A stretch of DNA of 51,588 nucleotides, taken from contig MGXA01000084.1 of NCBI GenBank assembly GCA_001801215.1, forward strand, positions 1 through 51,588, in the 5' to 3' direction. A model generated the notes under the pieces. That model saw only the letters and a list, made by a program, of their open reading frames with translations. It did not search any database and was not told where the DNA came from. Shown here in pieces: positions 22,483 through 31,128 of this stretch; positions within the stretch are counted from its first letter, which is position 1; each line of letters begins with the position of its first letter. The position numbers and the translations under genes are program-made. This DNA comes from Gallionellales bacterium RIFCSPLOWO2_02_FULL_59_110 (GTDB lineage: Bacteria; Pseudomonadota; Gammaproteobacteria; Burkholderiales; Gallionellaceae).

Positions 22483-25101
22483 TCAAGCCGAGCGCTTGGC
22501 AGGTTTTTTCGCCGCAGGTTTAGCCGCTTTGGCCGCAGTCTTTTTCTTGGCCGCCGCAGGTTTGGCGGCTGGTGTTTTCGCTGCCGCTTTCGGTTTGCCA
22601 GTTTCCGGTTTGGCGGTTTTCGCCTTGGCGGCGGGTTTCTTCGCCGCTTTGGCCTTGCCTGTTCCGCCTTTCGCCGCCTTGGCGGCGATCAGTTCCAGCG
22701 CTTCTTCCAGCGTGACCTCTTCCGGCGAAACATCCTTGGGCAAGGTGGCGTTGACTTTGCCGTGACGGGCATAGGGGCCGTAGCGGCCGCTGCAAATTTC
22801 CACCGGCGCTTTGTCGTCCGGGTGTTCGCCCAGGGTGCGCAGCACGGTGTTGCCGCCTGTCCTGGCTTGCGCCAGCAGTTCCACGGCGCGCGCGAGATCG
22901 ATGTCGAAGATGCTGTCGCTACGCGGGACGGATTTGAATTTTCCGTCATGGCCGATGTAGGGGCCGAAGCGGCCGATGTTGACGATGACCTTCTTGCCGG
23001 TCTCGGGATGCGCGCCGAGATCGCGCGGCAGCGCCAGCAGCTTCAGTGCGGCGGGCAAATCGGCCTGTTCCAGCGGCAGTTCTTTCGGCCAGGAGACGCG
23101 CTTGGGCTTGGTTTTTGCGCCTTCCTCCACTTCGCCGAGCTGCACGTAGTGGCCATAAGGGCCGCGCAACAAAAGCACAGGCTGTCCGGTGTCGGGATGC
23201 GCGCCAAACTCCTTTCGCGCTTCGCCCGCGTCTTCTTCGCCGCCGAGGTTGCGCGTGTAGTCGCATTCGGGATAACCGGTGCAGCCGATGAAACTGCCGC
23301 GCTTGCCGAGCCGCTTGGACAGGGGCTTGCCGCATTTCGGGCAAGCCTCGTCGAGCACCTCGGTGCCGGGGCGTTCGACATCTTTTTTGTCGGCGAGCAG
23401 CTTGTTGAAGCCCTTCCAGAATTCGTCCAGCACCGGAATCCAGTCGCGCTTGCCTTCGGAAATTTCGTCCAGCTCGTCCTCGAGGTGCGCGGTGAAGCCG
23501 TAATCGACATAACGGGTGAAATGCTCGGTGAGGAACTTGTTGACGACGCGGCCCACGTCGGTGGGCATGAAGCGCTTCTTGTCGAGCACGGCGTATTCGC
23601 GCGCCTGCAAGGTGGAAATAATCGCGGCATAAGTCGAGGGGCGACCGATACCGTATTCTTCCAGCGACTTGACCAGGCTGGCCTCGGAGAAACGCGGCGG
23701 CGGCTGGGTGAAATGCTGTTCGCCGTACAGTTTGTCCAGCGCCAGCACGTCGCCCTCGGCCAGGGGTGGCAGTTTGCCGCCGTCCTCTTCCTCGGCGTCG
23801 TCCACGTCTTCCATGTACACACCGATGAAGCCGGGGAACACCAGCGTCTGGCCGGAGGCGCGGAACAGCGTGGTGTCGCCGCCGAGGCGGATGTCCACGC
23901 TCACCGTGTCGAAGCGCGCCGGAGACATCTGGCAGGCCAAGGTGCGTTTCCAGACCATCTCGTAGAGACGCGCCTGGTCGGCGCTCAGGTGGCTGCGGAT
24001 GCTGTCCGGGGTGCGCAGGATCGAGGTCGGGCGGATCGCCTCGTGCGCCTCTTGTGCGTTCTTGGATTTGCTCTTATAGACGGGTTGCTTGCCCGGCAGA
24101 TAATCGGCGGCGAAATTGTCCTTGATGTAGGCGCGCATCTCGGCGACAGCTTCGTTCGCCAGGTTTACCGAGTCGGTACGCATGTAGGAGATCAAACCGA
24201 CGGTCTGGCCGCCGATGTCCACGCCTTCGTACAGCGATTGCGCGGTGCGCATGGTGCGATCGGCAGACATGCCGAGCTTGCGCACCGCCTCCTGTTGCAA
24301 GGTGGAGGTGGTGAACGGCGCGGCGGCATAGCGCTGCTTGGCCTTTTTTTCGACGCGCACCACCTTGGGCGGCAGCTTGGCGTCGTTGAGTTTCGCGATG
24401 ATCGCGTCGTACTCCGCCCGGCTGCCGATGGAAAGCTGCTCGAGCTTCTTGCCCTGGTACTGGAACAGCTTCGCGGTAAAAGGCTGGTGATCTTTGTGGC
24501 TGTCCAGGTGTACCGTCCAGTATTCCTGGCTGACGAATTTTTCGATCTCCAGTTCGCGCTCGACGATCAGGCGCAAGGCCGGGCTCTGCACGCGCCCGGC
24601 GGACAGGCCGGGGCGGATCTTGCGCCACAGCAGCGGCGACAGGTTGAAGCCGACCAGATAGTCCAGCGCGCGCCGTGCCTGTTGCGCATTCACCAGCGGC
24701 AGCGAGATTTCGCGAGGGTGAGCGACCGCTTCGCGCACCGCCGACTGGGTGATCTCGTAGAACACCACGCGCTGCATTTTTTTGTTCTTCAGTGCGCGCT
24801 TGGCCTTGAGCAGTTCGGAGATATGCCAGGCAATCGCTTCCCCTTCGCGGTCCGGGTCGGGCGCGAGCAGGATGTTGTCGGCATCGGCGGCGGCTTTCGC
24901 GATCGCATCCACATGTTTGCTGTTGCGCGCGATGGTCTCGTACTGCATCGCGAAATTGTTCTCGGTATCGACCGCGCCGGTCTTGGGCACGAGGTCGCGC
25001 ACATGGCCGTACGAGGCGAGCACCTCGAAGTCCTTGCCCAGGTACTTTTTGAGCGTTTTGGCTTTGGCCGGGGATTCGACGATCAGGAGATTGGTTGCCA
25101 T
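22483..25101 (-). CDS. topA: DNA topoisomerase I (type IA)
   Basis: This 872-residue enzyme relaxes negative supercoils. The N-terminal Toprim domain begins LLIVESPAKAKTLKKYLG and shows DPDREGEAIAWH; the catalytic tyrosine is in VGLISYMRTDS. A Cys4 zinc finger (CPKCGKPLS...CTGYPECDY) and further finger-like repeats follow. The last 65 residues or so are almost only Ala, Lys and Pro (AKKPAAKAKTAK), a histone H1-like tail of the kind that strengthens DNA binding in some bacteria. smg lies immediately upstream, probably co-transcribed. Confidence 0.97.
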   Translation of the reverse strand: MATNLLIVESPAKAKTLKKYLGKDFEVLASYGHVRDLVPKTGAVDTENNFAMQYETIARNSKHVDAIAKAAADADNILLAPDPDREGEAIAWHISELLKAKRALKNKKMQRVVFYEITQSAVREAVAHPREISLPLVNAQQARRALDYLVGFNLSPLLWRKIRPGLSAGRVQSPALRLIVERELEIEKFVSQEYWTVHLDSHKDHQPFTAKLFQYQGKKLEQLSIGSRAEYDAIIAKLNDAKLPPKVVRVEKKAKQRYAAAPFTTSTLQQEAVRKLGMSADRTMRTAQSLYEGVDIGGQTVGLISYMRTDSVNLANEAVAEMRAYIKDNFAADYLPGKQPVYKSKSKNAQEAHEAIRPTSILRTPDSIRSHLSADQARLYEMVWKRTLACQMSPARFDTVSVDIRLGGDTTLFRASGQTLVFPGFIGVYMEDVDDAEEEDGGKLPPLAEGDVLALDKLYGEQHFTQPPPRFSEASLVKSLEEYGIGRPSTYAAIISTLQAREYAVLDKKRFMPTDVGRVVNKFLTEHFTRYVDYGFTAHLEDELDEISEGKRDWIPVLDEFWKGFNKLLADKKDVERPGTEVLDEACPKCGKPLSKRLGKRGSFIGCTGYPECDYTRNLGGEEDAGEARKEFGAHPDTGQPVLLLRGPYGHYVQLGEVEEGAKTKPKRVSWPKELPLEQADLPAALKLLALPRDLGAHPETGKKVIVNIGRFGPYIGHDGKFKSVPRSDSIFDIDLARAVELLAQARTGGNTVLRTLGEHPDDKAPVEICSGRYGPYARHGKVNATLPKDVSPEEVTLEEALELIAAKAAKGGTGKAKAAKKPAAKAKTAKPETGKPKAAAKTPAAKPAAAKKKTAAKAAKPAAKKPAKRSA

Positions 25102-25117
25102 GCGCGCGAATTAAGGT

Positions 25118-25573
25118 TCAATGAAGTTGGGCCGAGTTTAACGGTGTGAGCAATTCCTCGATCAGCAGCGGGTCGAGATCCTGGTGGCGGTTCCACAAAA
25201 CCATCAGCATGATCAGTTTGAGCTTGTCCAGCGCAAGATTTTCATATTGCAGCGCGATGGCGCGGTCGATAATCATTTCGCGCTCGACGGCGGAAATCAT
25301 GTGCTGCTGCTCGGCGAACAGCAGGAACTGGCGCGCCTCGTAGCCGATGCGTTGCAGTTCCAGCCCGGCAAAATGGCGTAGCCCGGCATGTTCGAGACTA
25401 TCCGGGTAATTTTCCGGGTTTTGTTGCCGCAAAGCGGTCAGCCAGGTCAGCGCATCGCTGATTTCCTCGTCCTCGAAACCGGCGGCGGATAGCTTGCGCG
25501 ACAGTTTGTCCGGTTCCGGATAACTGCCGACGTCGAAATAACTTTCGAACAGGTACATCAGGATTTCAAACAT
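25118..25573 (-). CDS. smg: Smg/DUF494 family protein
   Basis: This is a 151-residue protein starting MFEILMYLFESYFD at ATG 25573; the open frame runs further upstream but without homology. The family is conserved between dprA and topA in beta- and gammaproteobacteria, exactly as here, with 22 bases from dprA and 16 to topA. It is all-helical, with no catalytic motif. The role is unknown. Confidence 0.92.
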   Translation of the reverse strand: MFEILMYLFESYFDVGSYPEPDKLSRKLSAAGFEDEEISDALTWLTALRQQNPENYPDSLEHAGLRHFAGLELQRIGYEARQFLLFAEQQHMISAVEREMIIDRAIALQYENLALDKLKLIMLMVLWNRHQDLDPLLIEELLTPLNSAQLH

Positions 25574-25595
25574 GATTTGGGCTAATTGTCTGTTT

Positions 25596-26684
25596 TTAAT
25601 GAATGCGTTGGTACAGGCCACCGGGTAGCGCGCTGACGCGCCCCTCCAGCTCAAGTGCCAACAGCATGGCGGATAGCTGGCTTACCGTCAAGCCGCAACG
25701 CGTACCGAGCGTGTCCAGATCGACCGGATCGAAGCCAAGCTGCTCCAGCAGCGCGGAGCCTGCTCCTTGCGTGGCCGGATCGGGCCATGGTGCGGCAGTG
25801 GTTGCAGCCGCCAAGCCGCCCAACTCCTCGAGAATGTCCTGCGCGGTCTCGACCAGCTTCGCGCCCTGTTTGAGCAGCGCGTGGCAGCCCTTGCTCTGCG
25901 GTGCATGGATCGAGCCGGGAATGGCGAACACGTCCCGGCCCTGCTCCAGCGCCAGCCGCGCCGTGATCAGCGAGCCGCTTTGCAGGGACGCTTCCACCAC
26001 CAGGCAGCCCATACTCATGCCGCTGATGATGCGGTTGCGCCGCGGAAAGTTGGCGGCCAGCGGCGGCGTGCCGAGCGGGAATTCCGAGATCAGCGCGCCT
26101 TGGGCGGCGAGCGCATGAGCGAGGTCGCGGTTCGCGGCGGGATAGACCTTGTCCAGCCCGGTGCCGACCACGGCGATGCTGCCGCTCAGCCCTTGCAACG
26201 CGCCGCGATGCGCGGCGGCATCGATGCCGTGCGCCATGCCGCTGACGATACATAGACCGGCGTTGCTCAGCGACCTGGCGAAGGCTTCGGCGTTGCCGGT
26301 GCCCTGAGGCGTGGCATTGCGGCTGCCGACCACGGCCAGCGCGGGATGGTTGAGCGGGTCGCGCCGCCCCTTCACGTACAGCAGGAGCGGCGGGTCGGGA
26401 ATGTTCAGCAGGGCTTGCGGATAATCGCTATCGGCGAGGGTGACGATGCAATTGTTATCGTCTTCCAGCCAGGCCAGCGTAGCGGCGAGGGCGTCTTCAT
26501 CCATGCCCTTGCCGATTTCGGCGGCAACCCCGGGCTTGACGATGGCTCTGAGCGAACTGGCGGAAGCGGCGAAAACCGCCTCCGGCGCTCCGAATTCCTT
26601 AAGCAGGCGGCGCGCGCTTTCACCGCCCAGGCCACGCGTCAGGCTGAGCGCCAGCCAGGCCTTGAGCGAAGCGTCGTGGGGCAT
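25596..26684 (-). CDS. dprA: DNA-processing protein DprA
   Basis: This is a 362-residue protein that loads RecA on incoming single-stranded DNA during transformation. The Rossmann core shows VVGSRNATPQGTGNAEAFA, SGMAHGIDAAAHRGAL and FPRRNRIISGMS, and a C-terminal winged-helix domain follows. The start codon shares one base with the stop of the LysM gene (TGATG), implying co-translation. The partner comM is also in the window. Confidence 0.96.
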   Translation of the reverse strand: MPHDASLKAWLALSLTRGLGGESARRLLKEFGAPEAVFAASASSLRAIVKPGVAAEIGKGMDEDALAATLAWLEDDNNCIVTLADSDYPQALLNIPDPPLLLYVKGRRDPLNHPALAVVGSRNATPQGTGNAEAFARSLSNAGLCIVSGMAHGIDAAAHRGALQGLSGSIAVVGTGLDKVYPAANRDLAHALAAQGALISEFPLGTPPLAANFPRRNRIISGMSMGCLVVEASLQSGSLITARLALEQGRDVFAIPGSIHAPQSKGCHALLKQGAKLVETAQDILEELGGLAAATTAAPWPDPATQGAGSALLEQLGFDPVDLDTLGTRCGLTVSQLSAMLLALELEGRVSALPGGLYQRIH

Positions 26685-27715
26685 CAGGGGGTTTGGGCGC
26701 GATCCAGCAGTTGCACCGGCAGATGGGATTGCATCACCAGCGCGTACGACACCTTGTCGAACACGCGGAACACGAACGCCAAGCCGATGCGTTCGTCCGG
26801 CAGGACAAATTCTTCGCCCTCATGTTTGGCGTTATTGCCCTTGTGGTATAGGGCCAGCACATGGCCGCTTTCCAGGCCATCGCGCGCACCCTTGCTCAGC
26901 GTGATAACGGTATTTTGCCCGGCCTGGGAAACGCCGCCGTATACCGAAATGACATGCGCGGAAATGTCGCTGCCGGGCGCACGCGGCAAGTAGGCGTTGA
27001 CGGCCGCGCCGGAAGGCGCAACCAGGCGGTCGCCCTTGCTGATTTCCTGCGTGGAGCGGGTAATCGTGACGGTGCTGACGTCGGCAAAATTGGTCGCTTC
27101 GGCGGCGCCCAGGTAGATGGCTTCGACCCCCAGCACTTCATTGGTGACAGGGTCGGTGAATGTCTTGCCCGGACGATAAATCTGCCAATTGCTGCCCTTG
27201 TCCGCGGGCAGGCCTTTGACGAAGGCGACATCGTTGGCTCCCAGGATCACGCGGCCTTCGCGCGCGCCGATCAGCGTCGGCGCATCGTTCAATTCGCCTT
27301 CGCCGACAGCCAGCGGCTGGCTTAAAAACGGTGCGATGGCGCTGGCGGGAATGCTCGGCACGGCATCGTGGTCGCTATAGCTTTCGCGCACCTTGGGCGA
27401 TAGTTTGATGACGCCGCCGCTGCTGCCTGTGCCGCCCTGTCCGAGGCGCAAGGTGCCGCTGGCGCGATCCAGCACAATCACGTCGCCCGGGTAAATCCAG
27501 TGCGGATCCTTGATGGTGTCCTTGTTCATGCCCCAGATATACGGCCATTTCCACGGATCCTTAAAGAACTTGCCGGAAATGTCCCACAGCGTATCGCCCT
27601 TGACGACGACGTGCCGGTCGGGCGCATCGCCGCGAAGTTCCGGGCGTGTATCTGGCGAAGCGGCAAAGGCCAATGCGGGCAACAGAAAGCAAATCAGCGA
27701 TATAATCTTGCGCAT
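26684..27715 (-). CDS. Secreted LysM-domain protein
   Basis: This is a 343-residue protein starting MRKIISLICFLLPALAFAAS (signal peptide) at ATG 27715, with GGAG 7 bases upstream. A LysM domain follows at once (HVVVKGDTLWDISGKFFKDP, then NKDTIKDPHWIYPGDVIVL), binding peptidoglycan or chitin-like glycans. The remaining 250 residues form a conserved beta-rich region of unknown function found beside dprA in many betaproteobacteria. It diverges from def. Confidence 0.92.
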   Translation of the reverse strand: MRKIISLICFLLPALAFAASPDTRPELRGDAPDRHVVVKGDTLWDISGKFFKDPWKWPYIWGMNKDTIKDPHWIYPGDVIVLDRASGTLRLGQGGTGSSGGVIKLSPKVRESYSDHDAVPSIPASAIAPFLSQPLAVGEGELNDAPTLIGAREGRVILGANDVAFVKGLPADKGSNWQIYRPGKTFTDPVTNEVLGVEAIYLGAAEATNFADVSTVTITRSTQEISKGDRLVAPSGAAVNAYLPRAPGSDISAHVISVYGGVSQAGQNTVITLSKGARDGLESGHVLALYHKGNNAKHEGEEFVLPDERIGLAFVFRVFDKVSYALVMQSHLPVQLLDRAQTP

Positions 27716-27762
27716 GGAAAACTCCGGAAGAGTCAATATAAAAGGTATGCAATGCTATTGCG

Positions 27763-27791
27763 TTGCGTTAAATTCTGCATCTAATTATCTA
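27763..27791 (+). promoter_or_regulatory. Sigma-70-type promoter for def-fmt-rsmB
   Basis: TTGCGT and TATCTA are separated by exactly 17 bases in an AT-rich divergent intergenic region. The expected start near 27798 gives a leader of about 20 bases before the def ATG, with GGAGCGGG as ribosome site. Confidence 0.55.
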
Positions 27792-27817
27792 AGTTAGCAA
27801 GCATTTATGGAGCGGGA

Positions 27818-28321
27818 ATGGCAATTCTGAAAATTCTACAGTATCCGGATGAGCGTTTGCACAAAATTGCCAGGCGGGTGGAGCAGGTCAACGGGACAAC
27901 CCGCAGGCTGGTGCAAGATATGGCGGAAACCATGTATGCCGCTCCCGGCATCGGCCTGGCGGCGACTCAGGTGGACGTGCAAGAGCAGATCATCGTGCTG
28001 GATATTTCCGAGGCGCGCGACCAACTGAAGGTATTCATCAACCCGGAAATCGTCGCCGGCAGCGGCGTGGAAGAAAGCGAGGAAGGCTGTTTGTCGGTGC
28101 CTGGCATTTACGAAAAGGTGTGCCGCGCGGAAAAAGTGACGGTGCGCGCGCTCAACGAAAAAGGCGAAGCATTCACGCTGGAAACGGAAGGGTTGCTGGC
28201 TGTCTGTATCCAGCACGAGGTCGATCACTTGCACGGCAAGGTGTTCGTCGAATATCTGTCGCAACTCAAGCAAACGCGCATCCGCTCCAAGTTGAAGAAA
28301 CGCCAGCGCGAAATCCTTTAA
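27818..28321 (+). CDS. def: Peptide deformylase
   Basis: It removes the formyl group from nascent proteins. The 167-residue protein has all three family motifs: GIGLAATQ (residues 44-51), EGCLS with metal ligand C91, and QHEVDHL with ligands H133 and H137 and catalytic E134. It forms a tight unit with fmt, 9 bases downstream. Confidence 0.97.
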   Translation: MAILKILQYPDERLHKIARRVEQVNGTTRRLVQDMAETMYAAPGIGLAATQVDVQEQIIVLDISEARDQLKVFINPEIVAGSGVEESEEGCLSVPGIYEKVCRAEKVTVRALNEKGEAFTLETEGLLAVCIQHEVDHLHGKVFVEYLSQLKQTRIRSKLKKRQREIL

Positions 28322-28330
28322 AAGCCACCC

Positions 28331-29254
28331 GTGAGAATCATTTTTGCAGGAACTCCGTATTTCGCGGCCAGCGCGCTGGCCGCTCTGCTCGGAGAGCATC
28401 GCGTCGTCGCGGTGCTGACTCAGCCGGATCGTCCTGCCGGGCGCGGTATGCAGCTCGTCGCCAGCCCGGTGAAACAGCTCGCCCAGCAACACGGCTTGCC
28501 GGTATTGCAGCTCGCCACCTTGAAGACCGAGGAGGCGCAGCACCTGATCGCTGCGCTGGAGGCCGACGTGATGGTGGTGGCCGCTTACGGGTTGATTTTG
28601 CCGAAGGCCGTGCTGCAACTGCCGCGCCACGGCTGCATGAACATCCATGCGTCGCTGCTGCCGCGCTGGCGGGGCGCCGCGCCGATCCCGCGCGCGATAC
28701 AGGCGGGCGATGCCGAGACCGGCATCACCATCATGCAGATGGACGAGGGGCTGGACACCGGCGACATGCTGTTGCGCCGGGCCTGCCCGATCGAGGCGGA
28801 CGATACTGCGGCAACGCTGCACGACAAACTGGCCGCGATCGGCGCGAACAGCATCGTCGAAGCGTTGCGCCTGTTGCAGGAGAACAACCTGGCGCCGGTC
28901 AAGCAGGACAATGCGGCGGCGACTTATGCCGCCAAGCTGCTCAAGAGCGAGGCGCAAATCGACTGGGGCCAGGATGCGCTGCAAATCGAGCGCGCGGTGC
29001 GCGCCTTCAACCCGTTTCCGGTTTGCCATGCCGCCCTGAATGGCGTGGCGATAAAAATCTGGCGCGCCGCGCTGCAAGAAGGAAAGCGGGGTGAGCCGGG
29101 CAAGATTCTGGCGGTGGACAAACAGGGCATCACCGTGGCTTGCGGCAAGGATGCGCTGCGGCTGGAAGTGTTGCAGCGCCCCGGCGGCAAGGCGCAACCG
29201 GCCGTACAGTTCCTGCAGGCCGTGCCGGTTCGGCCCGGCGACAGCCTCGCATAA
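28331..29254 (+). CDS. fmt: Methionyl-tRNA formyltransferase
   Basis: It formylates initiator Met-tRNA using 10-formyl-THF. The 307-residue protein starts at GTG 28331 (MRIIFAGTPYFAASAL). The active-site motif NIHASLLPRWRGAAPI, with its catalytic asparagine and histidine, and MQMDEGLDTGDML are present, with the C-terminal OB-like domain after. The rsmB ATG begins at the base after its stop. Confidence 0.97.
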   Translation: MRIIFAGTPYFAASALAALLGEHRVVAVLTQPDRPAGRGMQLVASPVKQLAQQHGLPVLQLATLKTEEAQHLIAALEADVMVVAAYGLILPKAVLQLPRHGCMNIHASLLPRWRGAAPIPRAIQAGDAETGITIMQMDEGLDTGDMLLRRACPIEADDTAATLHDKLAAIGANSIVEALRLLQENNLAPVKQDNAAATYAAKLLKSEAQIDWGQDALQIERAVRAFNPFPVCHAALNGVAIKIWRAALQEGKRGEPGKILAVDKQGITVACGKDALRLEVLQRPGGKAQPAVQFLQAVPVRPGDSLA

Positions 29255-30541
29255 ATGCTGAACATACAACTGGCGGCTACCGCCGTCATCCAGCAAGTCC
29301 TGTCCAACGGGCGCAATCTCAACCAGGCGCTGGATGAAGCGCTGCGCGGCAAGTCCGCGTGGACATCCGCGCAGCGCGCCGCCTTGCAGGATTTAAGCTA
29401 TGGCACGTTGCGTTTTCATGGGCAGTTGCGCGCGGTGCTGGATCTGTTGCTACACAAGCCGCTGACGGACGAGCGGGTGCGTTTTCTGCTGCTGGTTGCG
29501 CTGTATCAGTTGCAGTATGGCAAATCGGCGCAGCACGCGGTAGTCGATAACGCGGTGCGCGCCGCGCAAACCTTGAATATACGAGCTAGCGGTCTGGTGA
29601 ATGCAATCCTGCGCAACTTTTTGCGCAACCGGGCGAGCTTGCTGGAGCGGGCCGTACAGGGCGAGGAAGGGCGCTTCAGTTATCCGCAGTGGTGGATTGA
29701 CGAATTGCGGGCGCAGTACGGCGAGCGCAGTGCCGCAATTCTCGACGAGGGCAACCGCCATCCGCCGATGGCTTTGCGCGTCAACCGGCGGCGCGGCACG
29801 GCAGCGGATTATCTGGCCCTGTTGGCGCAGCAGGATATTTCCGCACGCCTGATCGAGGATGATTCGATTGGGTTTGGTGCGCTGCTGCTGGACAAGCCGG
29901 TGCCGGTGGACAAGCTGCCGGGATTCTTCGATGGCCTGGCGTCGGTTCAGGATGCGGGCGCGCAATATGCCGCGCATCTGCTGGATGTTCACGATGGGAT
30001 GCGCGTGCTGGATGCCTGCGCCGCGCCGGGCGGCAAGACGGCACATATTCTGGAAAACGCCGCCGTGCAGATGGTCGCGGTGGACAAGGACGAAAAGCGC
30101 CTGCAGCGCGTCGCGCAAAATTTGCAGCGCCTCGGTTTATCCGCGCAACTTGTGGCCGGCGACGCTGCCGCGCCGGAAAAGTGGTGGGACGGCAAAGCTT
30201 TTCAGCGTATTCTCGCCGACGTGCCCTGCTCGGCATCAGGCGTGGTGCGCCGCCACCCCGACATCAAATGGCTGCGCCGCCGTGCGGATATTGCCGGTTG
30301 TGCCGCGCAACAGCTCGATATCCTGCGCGCGCTGTGGCGGCTGCTGGCGCAAGATGGTAAATTGCTTTACGCCACCTGCTCGGTTTTCCGGCAGGAAAAC
30401 GAACAGGTCGTCGCGGCATTTCTGGCGCAACAGCCGGATGCGCGGCATTTGCCGGTAGTCTTGCCGGAAAATGAAAACGGGCAGTTATTGCCCGATGAAC
30501 GACACGACGGATTTTTTTATGCATTGCTGCAAAAAATTTAG
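29255..30541 (+). CDS. rsmB: 16S rRNA (cytosine-967-C5)-methyltransferase RsmB
   Basis: This is a 428-residue enzyme with an N-terminal NusB-like RNA-binding domain and a SAM-dependent methyltransferase core. DACAAPGGKT binds SAM; the two catalytic cysteines lie in ADVPCSASG and LLYATCSVF, as in m5C methyltransferases. Its end overlaps the DUF4390 gene. Confidence 0.96.
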   Translation: MLNIQLAATAVIQQVLSNGRNLNQALDEALRGKSAWTSAQRAALQDLSYGTLRFHGQLRAVLDLLLHKPLTDERVRFLLLVALYQLQYGKSAQHAVVDNAVRAAQTLNIRASGLVNAILRNFLRNRASLLERAVQGEEGRFSYPQWWIDELRAQYGERSAAILDEGNRHPPMALRVNRRRGTAADYLALLAQQDISARLIEDDSIGFGALLLDKPVPVDKLPGFFDGLASVQDAGAQYAAHLLDVHDGMRVLDACAAPGGKTAHILENAAVQMVAVDKDEKRLQRVAQNLQRLGLSAQLVAGDAAAPEKWWDGKAFQRILADVPCSASGVVRRHPDIKWLRRRADIAGCAAQQLDILRALWRLLAQDGKLLYATCSVFRQENEQVVAAFLAQQPDARHLPVVLPENENGQLLPDERHDGFFYALLQKI

Positions 30542-31121
30542 CTTGCCCGGCTTGCTGTTGCGCGGCGCCCTGCTGTCCTGGCTGTTCATCGCCACTGCAC
30601 ATGCGGACGGTATCTCCGTCAACAAAGCGGAGGCGCGCCTGGGCGAAGAAGGCTATCAGCTTTCCGCCAGTTACGATATCAATCTGACGTTTGCGGCGCA
30701 GCGTGCCCTTGAGCGCGGCATCCCGCTGTATTTTGTCGGCGAATTCCGGCTGACGCGCTCGCGCTGGTATTGGCTGGATGATGAGATTTTTCAGGGTGCG
30801 CAGACCATCAAGCTTTCCTACAATGTGCTGACGCGGCAGTACCGCATTTCACGCGGCACGCTGTTCCAGAATTTCGCCAGCTTCGACGATGCGTTGAATA
30901 TGCTGACCAGACAAAGCTCGGCAACCATTCCGCCCGAACTGATTAAAAAGGATCGCGAATATACGGTGGCGGCGCGCCTCCGCCTGGATATCGAGCAACT
31001 GCCCCTGCCGTTGCAGGTGAACGCGCTGACCGGCAAAGACTGGGCCCTCGATTCCGGCTGGTATCGCTGGGTAATCCGGCCGGCGGAAATCACGGTGCGC
31101 GGCGAGGGCAAGGCGGAGTGA
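30519..31121 (+). CDS. DUF4390 secreted protein
   Basis: This is a protein of about 200 residues with a signal peptide (LPGLLLRGALLSWLFIATAHA, then DG). The mature part reads EARLGEEGYQLSASYDINL, PLYFVGEFRLTRSRWYW and TLFQNFASFDDAL, the DUF4390 pattern. It always sits between rsmB and ntrY in betaproteobacteria, suggesting a periplasmic role linked to NtrY, but this is untested. ATG 30519 gives the cleanest signal peptide; 30471 and 30495 are alternatives, all inside the rsmB end. Confidence 0.85.
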   Translation: MHCCKKFSLPGLLLRGALLSWLFIATAHADGISVNKAEARLGEEGYQLSASYDINLTFAAQRALERGIPLYFVGEFRLTRSRWYWLDDEIFQGAQTIKLSYNVLTRQYRISRGTLFQNFASFDDALNMLTRQSSATIPPELIKKDREYTVAARLRLDIEQLPLPLQVNALTGKDWALDSGWYRWVIRPAEITVRGEGKAE

Positions 31122-31128
31122 CAGTGCG

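Noticed and set aside
22471..25149. 892-codon open frame on the plus strand opposite topA
   Set aside because: It mirrors topA exactly, is Gly/Arg/Phe-rich without domains, and arises from GC-rich codon use on the other strand.
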